From positions 1 to 64,000 of the forward strand of contig ONFR01000027.1 of assembly GCA_900317125.1 (NCBI GenBank): a stretch of 64,000 nucleotides of DNA, in the 5' to 3' direction. The translations under genes and the position numbers were made by a program. Shown in pieces: positions 45,113 to 53,097 of the stretch. Origin of the DNA: an uncultured Bacteroidales bacterium. GTDB lineage: Bacteria > Bacteroidota > Bacteroidia > Bacteroidales > P3. Under the pieces are notes generated by a model. That model saw only the letters and a list, made by a program, of their open reading frames with translations. It had not been told where the DNA came from and did not search any database. Positions within the stretch are counted from its first letter, which is position 1. Each line of letters starts with the position of its first letter.

Positions 45113-46566
45113 GCGTCTTTTCCTGTTCTAAAAATGGGCAACTGCAGCAGCATCTCGCGCCGTGTGAACCAGTAGAAGGCCAAGTAGGCGAGTCCGAAAA
45201 CGGCCATGTCGGCATACAGCATAATGGTGCGCAACGGCTCCTCCTGCCCTGTGGCGAAAAACAACAACGGCAATGCGGGCAGTGCTGCCACAACAATGCC
45301 CAGCAGCGGCCACGACACTGCACCAAGGTAGCTCTTCAGTGGCATCTGGATGCATTTGTACACCATCATGCGCCAATAGGCAAAGAGGAAGATGAAGGCC
45401 AGCAGCACCTGTGTCCAGGCCATAGCCTGTATGCTTATCCGGCTAGCCACCAGTGTGCCTGCCAGCACAAACACGATGCGCACCAGCGTCCACCTGAAGC
45501 CTAAATCGGTGCGGCCTAGCGACACCATGAGTATCCCCGCCGGGTTACCTATCGACTGCAGCATACCCCACACCGAGAGCACTCTCACAAACCACACCAT
45601 CTCCACCATCCCGCTTCCATAGAGCAGCACCGTGAGCGGCTCTGCAAAGAGGAAGAACGCCATGAATATCGGGAAGTTGATGAATGAGAGCAGATGCAGC
45701 ACCTCGGCGTATGAACGACGCATCTTTGGCATATCGTCCTGGAAGCGTGCAAATGCCGGGGCCGCAACATTGGTGACGATGGGGTTGATGAGTTGCACAG
45801 CTTTGTACAGCAATTCTTTGGCCAGATTATACACGCCCAGCACCTCGGCACTGAAGAAGCGCCCTATGAGGAAGATGTCAAGTTTATTCGCTGCATAGTC
45901 AATCACCTGCATGCCGAGCTGATAAAGCCCAATCGAGACCAACTCGCGTATTTCACTCAGTCGGAAATGCAGCCTGATGCGGTAGGCCTTGAGTCCCGAC
46001 AAGGCATAGACGCTCTGGGTGATGGCAGCCTGTAGCAGGGCACCCCATGCGAGGCTGAAGACCCCAAAGCCTTGCAAGGCCAGCACCACCGTCAGTACTA
46101 CCCCGAGGGTGACACCGACTATCTGCACGATGGAGATGAATTTAAAGTCCAGCTCTTTGGTCTTCAAGGTGTAGAACATTTTGCCAAACGAGTCAATCAC
46201 CAGTGTGAACGACAGCAACGGGATAAGTTGTTTCAGGGCGGGCTGATGATAGTAGCCTGCTATCAGCGGCGTAAAGGCACAGAGCAGCAGCCACAGCGCC
46301 ACACTGAGCATCAGGTTTAGCCAAAAGACCGACGAGTATTGGTCGCGGGTGATGTTTTGCTTGTGGATAATGCCTGTGGCGAGGCCCATATTGGCAAATA
46401 TCTCAGTGAAGCCGAGAAACATGGTGGCAATGGCCAGCAGGCCAAAGTCTTGCTTGGTGAGTATGCGTGCCAAGATAAACAGCTTGAGCATCTGCAACGC
46501 CGTGGTGGTAAGTGTCCCCACTGCGTTCCATTTTACCCCTGTTACCGATTGGCTGCGTAATGACAT
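45109..46566 (-). CDS. Lipid-linked oligosaccharide flippase (Wzx, PST/WzxC-like)
   Basis: 485 residues with 12-14 predicted transmembrane helices, MOP-superfamily polysaccharide transporter. The N-terminus VTGVKWNAVGTLTTTALQML and FILARILTKQDFGLLAIATM is typical of WzxC-like flippases. It moves undecaprenyl-linked repeat units across the inner membrane. It lies between the Wzy/WaaL-like gene (8 bases upstream) and a glycosyltransferase (4-base overlap). The last residues RTGKDA are cytoplasmic and basic. Confidence 0.92.
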   Translation of the reverse strand: MSLRSQSVTGVKWNAVGTLTTTALQMLKLFILARILTKQDFGLLAIATMFLGFTEIFANMGLATGIIHKQNITRDQYSSVFWLNLMLSVALWLLLCAFTPLIAGYYHQPALKQLIPLLSFTLVIDSFGKMFYTLKTKELDFKFISIVQIVGVTLGVVLTVVLALQGFGVFSLAWGALLQAAITQSVYALSGLKAYRIRLHFRLSEIRELVSIGLYQLGMQVIDYAANKLDIFLIGRFFSAEVLGVYNLAKELLYKAVQLINPIVTNVAAPAFARFQDDMPKMRRSYAEVLHLLSFINFPIFMAFFLFAEPLTVLLYGSGMVEMVWFVRVLSVWGMLQSIGNPAGILMVSLGRTDLGFRWTLVRIVFVLAGTLVASRISIQAMAWTQVLLAFIFLFAYWRMMVYKCIQMPLKSYLGAVSWPLLGIVVAALPALPLLFFATGQEEPLRTIMLYADMAVFGLAYLAFYWFTRREMLLQLPIFRTGKDA

Positions 46567-46574
46567 GGTGCTGT

Positions 46575-47855
46575 TCAGTCTTTCGTTTCAACTGGTTGTT
46601 GTCCGGTGTGCGTCTCGCCTTGGTCAACCGTCATTATCAAGACCATCAGGGCATATAGCAGCGAAACGAATTGCATGCCCATTTGGCGTTCCAGCATCGA
46701 CTCGAAGAGTAAGCAGAACATGACGATGAATGTCAGCACCATGACTGGCCAGAACCCTGTCTTCCGCCGCCAGGCCACACACAGCGGCATCACCAGCCAC
46801 CACAGCATTGCCGCCAACCCAACAATACCGATGGCAAGGGCCGTCTCGGTGTATTGGTTGTGAGCGTTTAGCTGTTGCTCCTCCAGGCTTGGGTACCCCT
46901 CGGTGCCCAAGCGCTTTGTTAGCACGGTGTCATAGTCACCCACTCCGTAGCCGAACACCGGACTGTCGGCAACCGTCTTAACAGCGGTGACGTTGATGGC
47001 CATGCGGGCATCGTTGTACTTCCCGTAGGCTGGTGCCGTCGTGGCCACAGTGTCGACAACGGTCCCGTCGTCGGTTTCTACAGCCTGTGTACTCGCCAAG
47101 GAGGCTATCGGCAGACGGCTGTTGTGGTTGGGCAGCGTCTTCTCGGCAGTGAAGGTGAGTCCCACCGACAGGAGTGCTAGTAGCACACCTTTCCGCCATC
47201 CGCGCTTTTGGGCAAAATGCAAGGCACACAGCACCTCGACACCGTAGAGGCACAGGATGCCCGCACGCGAGTCGATGTAGATAATGAACACCATTGTCAT
47301 CACTGCAGCGGCATAGAGCATCAGTTTCTGCCACAAAGGCATGGCTCCACGGCGCTGCGACAACTCGCTGTAGATAAACCACACCGTCGGCAGGGTGTAC
47401 AAGGCCACGTATGTATGGTTCCGCTCCTCGAATGTGTTGGTGCACAGGTTATAGAAAAACATTCCCCCAATGGCTACAAGCAACCCGTAGAACATCACCC
47501 GCAGATGGTCACGCCTGAGGTAGGAAGTGTCCGACAACAGGACACACAAAGGGACTACGAGCATCACGGCCTTGCGCGACACCACCACCAGTGCCCTGTC
47601 CACATTCTGGCTGTAGAACACGCTGGCTACATAGCACAGCAAAAAAACTGCAACAGTCAATAGCGTCACACGCAACGGTGCGTCGAGCGATGGATTTCCA
47701 ACCTGCTTTTCGGCAACAATCTTGACCACTGTGGCAACGCCAAGAGCCAGCGTCGACCACAACCCAAGCTGCCAATCGATTGCCACAATTGGGAATGTAA
47801 TACATAGCATGATGAACTGCAATGTATTATACCACTTCATATCCTTTATATTCAT
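46575..47855 (-). CDS. O-antigen ligase/polymerase family protein (Wzy/WaaL)
   Basis: 426 residues with about 11 hydrophobic helices. A large periplasmic loop (about residues 240-310) precedes the signature FGYGVGDYDTVLTKRLG and the NAHNQYTETALAIGIVG helix, the Wzy_C/O-antigen ligase motif HNxYLE-like. It either polymerises O-units or ligates them to lipid A-core; which one cannot be told here. A -7 box (TAAATTTG, 47860-47867) lies only a few bases before the ATG, so transcription may start at or within the first codons and translation may begin at the second ATG (47840). Confidence 0.9.
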   Translation of the reverse strand: MNIKDMKWYNTLQFIMLCITFPIVAIDWQLGLWSTLALGVATVVKIVAEKQVGNPSLDAPLRVTLLTVAVFLLCYVASVFYSQNVDRALVVVSRKAVMLVVPLCVLLSDTSYLRRDHLRVMFYGLLVAIGGMFFYNLCTNTFEERNHTYVALYTLPTVWFIYSELSQRRGAMPLWQKLMLYAAAVMTMVFIIYIDSRAGILCLYGVEVLCALHFAQKRGWRKGVLLALLSVGLTFTAEKTLPNHNSRLPIASLASTQAVETDDGTVVDTVATTAPAYGKYNDARMAINVTAVKTVADSPVFGYGVGDYDTVLTKRLGTEGYPSLEEQQLNAHNQYTETALAIGIVGLAAMLWWLVMPLCVAWRRKTGFWPVMVLTFIVMFCLLFESMLERQMGMQFVSLLYALMVLIMTVDQGETHTGQQPVETKD

Positions 47856-47950
47856 AGTGCAAATTTACGCAAAAATCCCCAATCTTATCAATATGAATAA
47901 AAAAAACTTTCCTAATGTCTTCTCCAATGACCGATTCGGGTAAATGGGGG

Positions 47951-47980
47951 TTGCCGTTTCCAAAAAAAAGTGTATATTTG
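47951..47980 (+). promoter_or_regulatory. Promoter of the WecA-relic operon
   Basis: -33 TTG (47951-47953), 19-base spacer, -7 TATATTTG (47973-47980) followed by CAAA. It lies 30 bases before the ATG at 48011 and points away from the wzy promoter. Confidence 0.65.
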
Positions 47981-48010
47981 CAAATCCAATGTTTTGCTAA
48001 TTATACGCAC

Positions 48011-48310
48011 ATGAATCTTGTTATCACACTCATAGCTCTTGTAGCATACGGACTGCCTGATTCCGCCCTTGCCAAGCGGCTTCATATAGTGGACTGCTCC
48101 AACGTGCTCGGCCTGCACCATCGCTTGGTACTGTTGGGGGCAGGTGTGATATTCTTCTTTGCCCTGCACCACTATCCCCTCTTCAACAGTGGAGGCGGTC
48201 CACTGTCCAGCTGGCATAGTATGTCGGCACTGGTTGCAGTCATTGTCCTTGCATTCTATCAACGAGTTAATCAGAGATACGCATCCATGCCGATTGAACA
48301 TAGAGACTAA
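48011..48310 (+). pseudogene. Truncated WecA/MraY-like protein (N-terminal fragment, 99 aa)
   Basis: The frame reads MNLVITLIALVAYGLPDSAL, then AKRLHIVDCSNVLGLHHRLV, then LLGAGVIFFFALH. It aligns to the N-terminus of the WecA-like protein at 38081 (AAKRFHIVDRPNERSSHHRVALLGAGIIFYL). After about 80 residues the catalytic VDDLHP region is replaced by LAFYQRVNQR and the frame stops. It has its own promoter, so it may still be expressed as a small two-helix membrane protein. It is most simply a gene remnant; a small regulatory paralogue is the alternative. Confidence 0.6.
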
Positions 48311-48330
48311 CCTATTATATAATACAATAC

Positions 48331-48819
48331 ATGAAGAAAGAAACCCTTATCACCGTCATCTCCACATTCCTCCTCACCACCCTGTTCTGGCTGTTTATGT
48401 TCCTTATCGTCATACCGCCGTCGAAGGGGAAAAGCAGTAAGACCGAGGCCGTAGAGGCGGCGGCGCCCGTCCAAAACGAAGAGCCTGCCCCCGATGCCCC
48501 GCGCTACGAGGCCAAGGCAAAGCGCACGGTGGACTATACCGAATCCATCGTCGGCCATTGGGAGCCTGTCGAGGTCTCCTCCTTCAAGCTCGATTTCTCG
48601 CAATATGGTACCCTCAAAACCACCACAAACAAGAACCGCTATACCCAGCGCACGGAATATAAGTACAAGTTGCTTGGCGACCGCATGGGCTATACGCTGA
48701 TGGCCGACTTCTACGAGGGCGACTGGCACCGCATAGAAATTACCACCGGCGACGACGGGGCCACCTATCTCTCCATTTTCGACGACCCCGAACTAGGCGG
48801 ACGCTATCGCAAGCAGTAG
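48331..48819 (+). CDS. Membrane-anchored protein with C-terminal beta domain, function unknown
   Basis: 162 residues; I do not recognise the family with confidence. Residues 8-30 (TVISTFLLTTLFWLFMFLIV) form a transmembrane anchor, then a Pro/Ala/Glu-rich linker to about residue 70. The C-terminal domain (IVGHWEPVEVSSFKLDFSQY, YKYKLLGDRM, WHRIEITTGDDGATYLSIFD) resembles lipocalin-like META/DUF domains of Bacteroidales by its GHW start and beta pattern. It begins 20 bases after the WecA relic and probably shares its promoter. Confidence 0.75.
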   Translation: MKKETLITVISTFLLTTLFWLFMFLIVIPPSKGKSSKTEAVEAAAPVQNEEPAPDAPRYEAKAKRTVDYTESIVGHWEPVEVSSFKLDFSQYGTLKTTTNKNRYTQRTEYKYKLLGDRMGYTLMADFYEGDWHRIEITTGDDGATYLSIFDDPELGGRYRKQ

Positions 48820-49080
48820 ACACTCATGTCGCCTGACTGACACATAGTTGTAGCACCGTCCTGCACTCGGTGCTTGTTCATGTCGTACATTCGGCTTTGA
48901 CTGTGCATACACACTTGAAGAGAAATAATATAGAAAGTATATCTAAATAAAATAGAAAATACATAGCGAATGTAGGGCGGAAGGAGGACGCTCCCTTTGT
49001 TGACCTAAATCACCCCAAAAATCAGTAAACTGCCCGATAGATTTGATATATCCGAACGTATGCCGTGATAGGAAACAGAA

Positions 49081-49111
49081 ACCCCACACTGGCGGGATGC
49101 CGGCGTGGGGT
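49081..49111 (-). terminator. Terminator of serS
   Basis: Stem ACCCCAC/GTGGGGT (49081-49087 and 49105-49111) with a partly paired interior, followed on the minus strand by TTCTGTTTCC. It lies 25 bases after the serS stop. The gene-free stretch 48820-49135 otherwise shows only AT-rich sequence. Confidence 0.7.
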
Positions 49112-49135
49112 ATGGCGAACCATTGATGGCGTGGT

Positions 49136-50410
49136 TTAGTTGATTTTGTCGAAGCCGAGGTAGGGGCGCAGACATTCGGGCATGACGATGCCGTCGGGGG
49201 TCTGGTTGTTCTCCAGCAGGGCGGCCACGATGCGGGGCAGGGCGAGGGCGCTGCCGTTGAGGGTGTGGGCCAGTTTGGTCTTGCCGTCGGTGTCCTTGAA
49301 GCGCAGTTTCATGCGGTTGGCCTGGAAAGTCTCGAAGTTGGAGACGGAGGAGACCTCGAGCCATTTCTGCTGCGCGGCGCTCCATACTTCGAAGTCGAAG
49401 GTCATGGCGGAGGTGAAGCTGATGTCGCCGCCACAGAGTTTGAGGATGTGATAGGGGAGACCCAGTTTGTCTAGCAGTCCGCCCACATGGCGTTTCATAT
49501 CTTCGAGGGTGTCGTAGCTGCGGTCGGGGTGCTCGATGACGACGATCTCCACTTTGCTGAACTCATGCAGGCGGTTCAGGCCGCGGACATCCTTGCCGTA
49601 GCTTCCCGCCTCGCGACGGAAACACTCGGAGTAGCCTACGTGGCGGATGGGGAATTGGTCGGGACTGACGATGACGTTGCGGTAGAGGTTGGTGATGGGC
49701 ACTTCGGCGGTGGGTATCATATAGAAGCCGTCTAGTGGGATGGCGTACATCTGTCCCTCCTTGTCGGGCAGCTGGCCGGTGCCGAGGCCCGAGGCTTCGT
49801 TGACCATGAGCGGAGGCATTATCTCCACGTATCCGGCGGCAGTGGCTTGGTCGAGGAAGAAGTCGATGAGGGCGCGTTGCAGACGGGCTCCCTTGCCTTT
49901 GTAGACGGGGAAACCTGCTCCGGTTATCTTATTGCCGAGTTCGAAGTCGACAATGTTGTACTTGGCGCAGAGGTCCCAGTGGGGCAGGGCGCCTTCAGGC
50001 AGGTTGGGTTTGGTGCCGAACTCCGCCACAACGACGTTGTCGGCCTCGCTCTTGCCCCGCGGCACGGTGATGTGCGGTGCGTTGGGCAGGGAGATGAGTT
50101 TGGCGTTGAGGTCGGCGTCGACGGCGGCTTGCTGGTCGTCGAGTTCCTTCTCCTGGGCCTTGAGGTCGGCGGTGCGGGCTTTCTTGGCTTCGGCTTCGTC
50201 GCGCTTGCCTTGTTTGAAGAGCATGCCTATCTCCTTGGCGATGGCGTTCTGCTCGGCCTTCACGGCGTCGGCTTTCTGTTGCAGGGCGCGGCGTTCAGCG
50301 TCGAAACGGATGATTTCGGCGATGCGCTCTTCGACGTTTTCGACATTCTTAATCTTGAGGCGTTCGATGATTTCCTCGGTATGTTCCTTTATATATTGCA
50401 GTTGCAGCAT
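49136..50410 (-). CDS. serS: Seryl-tRNA synthetase
   Basis: 424 residues, class II synthetase charging tRNA-Ser in the cytoplasm. The N-terminal antiparallel coiled-coil arm spans about residues 30-105 (heptads rich in Lys, Glu and Ala). Motif 2 is FRREAGSYGKDVRGLNRLHE and motif 3 is LNGSALALPRIVAALLENNQ. TGQLPDKEGQMYAI lies in the active site. The start at 50410 (MLQLQYIKEHTEEIIERLKI) is the family N-terminus; the longer frame from 50476 would add a non-homologous leader across the promoter. The -7 box lies 25 bases upstream. Own terminator. Confidence 0.97.
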   Translation of the reverse strand: MLQLQYIKEHTEEIIERLKIKNVENVEERIAEIIRFDAERRALQQKADAVKAEQNAIAKEIGMLFKQGKRDEAEAKKARTADLKAQEKELDDQQAAVDADLNAKLISLPNAPHITVPRGKSEADNVVVAEFGTKPNLPEGALPHWDLCAKYNIVDFELGNKITGAGFPVYKGKGARLQRALIDFFLDQATAAGYVEIMPPLMVNEASGLGTGQLPDKEGQMYAIPLDGFYMIPTAEVPITNLYRNVIVSPDQFPIRHVGYSECFRREAGSYGKDVRGLNRLHEFSKVEIVVIEHPDRSYDTLEDMKRHVGGLLDKLGLPYHILKLCGGDISFTSAMTFDFEVWSAAQQKWLEVSSVSNFETFQANRMKLRFKDTDGKTKLAHTLNGSALALPRIVAALLENNQTPDGIVMPECLRPYLGFDKIN

Positions 50411-50434
50411 TGGTGTGTATTTTTGTTCAAGGGG

Positions 50435-50442
50435 CAAAGATA
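50435..50442 (-). promoter_or_regulatory. -7 box of serS
   Basis: TATCTTTG on the minus strand, 24 bases upstream of the serS ATG at 50410. The -33 region overlaps the edge of the GAATTGA repeat and shows no good TTTG. Confidence 0.6.
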
Positions 50443-50465
50443 CGAAAAAAAGTTGAATACGTATC

Positions 50466-50517
50466 CCAATTCTCAATTCTTAACTCTCAATTCTCAATTC
50501 TCAATTCTCAATTCCCA
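50466..50517 (-). repeat. GAATTGA-type direct repeat between the CoA-transferase and serS
   Basis: On the minus strand it reads as successive GAATTGA units with one GAGTTAA variant. It lies 3 bases after the CoA-transferase stop codon and just upstream of the serS promoter. Same family as 13576-13676 and 40223-40266. Confidence 0.85.
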
Positions 50518-50520
50518 ATG

Positions 50521-51825
50521 TTATTCGGGGTAGGAACAATTGAAACGTTTCTCATACTCCTCGACCAAGGCGGGACGGAAGTCGGGGTGTGCGATGCGGA
50601 TGAGGTCTTCGGCGCGGTGCTGGAGGGTGCGGCCTTTGAGGCGGGCGATGCCATATTCGGTGACGATGTAGTCGACGTCGTTGCGCGAGGTGCTGACGGC
50701 GGCGCCTTCGGTAAGGAAGGGTTTGATGCGCGAGATGGTGCCGCCTGCCGCAGTGCTGGGCATGGCGATGATGGCTTTGCCTTCGCGTGCCAGGGAGGCA
50801 CCGCGGATGAAGTCGACCTGTCCACCGATGCCGCTGTACTGCCGCATGCCGATGGTCTCGCTCGACACTTGGCCTTGAAGGTCGACTTCGAGGCACGAGT
50901 TGATGGAGATCATGCGTTCGTTTTTGGCGATGATGAGTGGGCTGTTGACGTAGTCGACGGGGTGGAATTCGACGTCGGGGTTCTGGTCGACAAAGTCGTA
51001 TAGTTCTTTGGAACCCATAATGAATGTCACAACGGCCTTGCCGCGGTGGAGGGTCTTGCGTCGGCCGTTGATGACGCCTTTGCGCATCAGTTCCATCACG
51101 CCGTTGGAGAACATCTCGCTGTGGATGCCGAGGTCTTTTTTGTCGGTGAGGGCCTGCAGGACGGCGTCGGGAATGGCACCAATGCCCAGCTGCAGGGTGG
51201 AGCCGTTGGCCACCAGCGAGGCGCAATGCTGTCCGATGGCCAGTTCCACGTCGCCTGGAGGGGGTAGTATTAATTCCTGCAAGGGGTAGGAACAGGGGAT
51301 GATATGGTCGATTTGGGAGACATGGATCATGGTGTCGCCGTAGGTGAAGGGCATCATCTCGTTGGTCTCGACAATGACAGTCTTGGCGGCGCGGATGGCG
51401 GCTTTGGCATAGTCGCAGCTCACACCGAGCGAGCAGTAGCCTTCCTCGTTGGGGGGAGTGGCTTGGAACACGGCCACATCGCAGGGAATGTCGCTCCCTA
51501 TCATAGAGGGCACATCCTTGAAGTAGGCGGGGAAAAAGTCTCCCTCCCGCCGCTCAACTACTTCGCGTGAGTTGGCCGAAAGGAAGTTGCTCACATGACG
51601 GAAATGACCGTAGCAGCAGGGCTTGTAGCAGGGGTTGTCGCCCAGGGTGGTCATGTGGAAGATGAGCACGTCGTTGTAGTCCTCGCAATGGTCGGCCAGT
51701 GTTTGCTGAATCAGTCGCGGTGCTGCTGCTGCATGGCCCATCACCACGCATTGGCCATCGCGGATGTCGTAGATGGCATCTTCGGGCTTGGATACTTTCC
51801 TTTTGTAGTCTTCTTTCCAGTTCAT
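50521..51825 (-). CDS. Acetyl-CoA hydrolase/transferase family CoA-transferase (4-hydroxybutyrate or butyryl-CoA:acetate type)
   Basis: 434 residues, class I CoA-transferase. Motifs are LQLGIGAIPDAVLQALTDKK, LGIHSEMFSNGVMELMRKGV containing the catalytic Glu, TFIMGSKELYDF, ETIGMRQYSGIGGQVDFIRG and STSRNDVDYIVTEYGIARLKG. This set is closest in my recall to 4-hydroxybutyrate CoA-transferases (AbfT/Cat2) and butyryl-CoA:acetate enzymes rather than to succinyl-CoA:acetate enzymes. It moves CoA between short-chain acyl groups in fermentation. ATG 51825 (MNWKEDYKRKV) is preferred over 51855. A cobalamin riboswitch lies 135 bases upstream, so expression should fall when B12 is plentiful. Confidence 0.9.
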   Translation of the reverse strand: MNWKEDYKRKVSKPEDAIYDIRDGQCVVMGHAAAAPRLIQQTLADHCEDYNDVLIFHMTTLGDNPCYKPCCYGHFRHVSNFLSANSREVVERREGDFFPAYFKDVPSMIGSDIPCDVAVFQATPPNEEGYCSLGVSCDYAKAAIRAAKTVIVETNEMMPFTYGDTMIHVSQIDHIIPCSYPLQELILPPPGDVELAIGQHCASLVANGSTLQLGIGAIPDAVLQALTDKKDLGIHSEMFSNGVMELMRKGVINGRRKTLHRGKAVVTFIMGSKELYDFVDQNPDVEFHPVDYVNSPLIIAKNERMISINSCLEVDLQGQVSSETIGMRQYSGIGGQVDFIRGASLAREGKAIIAMPSTAAGGTISRIKPFLTEGAAVSTSRNDVDYIVTEYGIARLKGRTLQHRAEDLIRIAHPDFRPALVEEYEKRFNCSYPE

Positions 51826-51960
51826 TGTATTATTGTGTTTTGTTTTGTTATTCATATGAGGCGATGCTCGCGTTCTTCAGTTAGAGGAAAGAAAGGGGTA
51901 TGTTGTCAGCCCGTACACCGGGCGCGACAAGAGCCTTTTGACGCGAAGGCATTGCCGTAT

Positions 51961-52156
51961 CATCAGGGCAGGTCTCCTGGCTTATCGTCTCGGGACAGAA
52001 GTCTTCTCGGGGGGAGTGCCCCCAATGACATGTTTTCTGTCCGTCAGCGGCGGAATTACAGTTGCGCGACAGCTCACGGATTGCACGTGATTCCCTCTTG
52101 GCAGCCCCGTTGCAGGGCCGACCCCGGTGATGTGTAGTTGTTTCAAAGTACTGATG
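51961..52156 (-). promoter_or_regulatory. Cobalamin (B12) riboswitch controlling the CoA-transferase
   Basis: On the minus strand the P1 arms CATCAG and CTGATG match exactly (52151-52156 and 51961-51966). The conserved core reads AAGAGGGAATCACGTGCAAT, then CCGTGAGCTGTCGCGCAACT followed by GTA, and the 3' end is AAGCCAGGAGACCTGCC. These are the diagnostic B12-riboswitch blocks. The region 51826-51960 before the CoA-transferase holds an additional CCCGG-GTA-CGGG-type hairpin but no T run, so control is probably at translation. No other gene lies between. The whole gap 51826-52345 is thus riboswitch, leader, promoter and a terminator. Confidence 0.95.
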
Positions 52157-52198
52157 TATCGTTTTTTTTGAAGTGCCGGTTTCCCCGATACACAGGTG

Positions 52199-52206
52199 CA
52201 AAGTTA
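52199..52206 (-). promoter_or_regulatory. -7 box upstream of the B12 riboswitch
   Basis: TAACTTTG followed by CACC on the minus strand, 43 bases upstream of the riboswitch P1 stem. It matches TAnnTTTG; the upstream A-rich sequence has no clear -33 box. Confidence 0.55.
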
Positions 52207-52279
52207 CAATTTTTTTTTGAATTGGTGATATGTTGCATCTGTATTTCTCAGCCCTCTTGTCCGATCTAGGATAAAAGTG

Positions 52280-52315
52280 GACGGCTCATCCATCCGCATG
52301 GGACGATGAGCCGTC
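52280..52315 (-). terminator. Terminator of the amidase gene
   Basis: A perfect 11-bp stem GACGGCTCATC/GATGAGCCGTC (52280-52290 and 52305-52315), followed on the minus strand by CACTTTTATCC. It lies 31 bases beyond the amidase stop codon. Confidence 0.75.
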
Positions 52316-52345
52316 TGCTCGGTGTATTCTAGAATACCTTGTGTA

Positions 52346-53056
52346 TTAGAAGTTTTCGTTCCACCAGCCGGGTTCTTCGGGGGCGTCAAGCTCTTCGAAG
52401 TTCTCTTCGAGGGGTATGGTGTCCACAGGAATAGGGCTGCGTCGTGTGCGGGGCATATTGTAGGGAGCCTCTGCAGGAGCCTCTGCCGGTTTCTCTGTCT
52501 TCTTGGAGAAGAGTTTGATGATGAGCTCGATGAGCCTTGCTAGCCAGTTGGACTCTTTCTTCTGCCCAGAGGAAGGAATATTGGGCTTGGGACCGACGGT
52601 GATGGGGTTCTGTTTCACCCAATCCTTGACGCTGAAACTGGGGCAGGCTTTGGCCGCGTATTCGTTGTGGCCGTTTACTTGGAGGGGACCAAAGAGTTCG
52701 AAGAGCTGTTTGACGAGCTGCAGCAGGGCCTCCTTCTGTTGAGGCGTGCGGGTGTCCTTGGCTTTTTTGTACTCACTGTCCATGCCCCCGATATAGCAGA
52801 TGCCGATGGAATGGGCGTTGTGGTTTTTGGTGTGGGCACCTTCTTTGGCGAGGGGACGGCCAGGATGGATGGAGCCGTCGCGGTAGATGACATAGTGGTA
52901 GCCGATGTCGTTCCAATGGTTGTTTTGAATATGCATGCGGCGTATCTGATCCACGGTGACATCGCGTCCTTCGGGAGTGGCAGAGCAGTGGATGATGATT
53001 TGGTTGATAGACCTCATGTCGGGAGGTACGGTGATGTTGAAACGAGGGATTTCCAT
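52346..53056 (-). CDS. N-acetylmuramoyl-L-alanine amidase (amidase_2/PGRP type)
   Basis: 236 residues. The N-terminal 150 residues are a T7-lysozyme-like zinc amidase that cuts the amide between muramic acid and the stem peptide. IIIHCSATPEGRDVTVDQIR carries the first zinc His, GYHYVIYRDGSIHPGRP and EGAHTKNHNAHSIGICYIGG are conserved, and the later VNGHNEYAAKACPSF supplies the second His and the Cys ligand. The C-terminal 80 residues are a short hydrophobic stretch (WLARLIELIIKLF) then an acidic, Pro-rich tail. There is no signal peptide, a pattern shared with prophage endolysins and with Bacteroidales chromosomal homologues. No other phage genes are nearby. Confidence 0.92.
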   Translation of the reverse strand: MEIPRFNITVPPDMRSINQIIIHCSATPEGRDVTVDQIRRMHIQNNHWNDIGYHYVIYRDGSIHPGRPLAKEGAHTKNHNAHSIGICYIGGMDSEYKKAKDTRTPQQKEALLQLVKQLFELFGPLQVNGHNEYAAKACPSFSVKDWVKQNPITVGPKPNIPSSGQKKESNWLARLIELIIKLFSKKTEKPAEAPAEAPYNMPRTRRSPIPVDTIPLEENFEELDAPEEPGWWNENF

Positions 53057-53097
53057 AGCTTTGTGTATTTAAGGGTGAATAATATTGGTTGACTGTG

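Noticed and set aside
47912..48301. Minus-strand frame of 129 codons between wzy and the 48331 gene
   Set aside because: It is opposite the WecA-like relic, which has clear similarity and a promoter on the plus strand.
52346..53056. Prophage lysis cassette suggested by the endolysin-like amidase
   Set aside because: No holin, tail, integrase or other phage genes flank it; neighbours are housekeeping genes.
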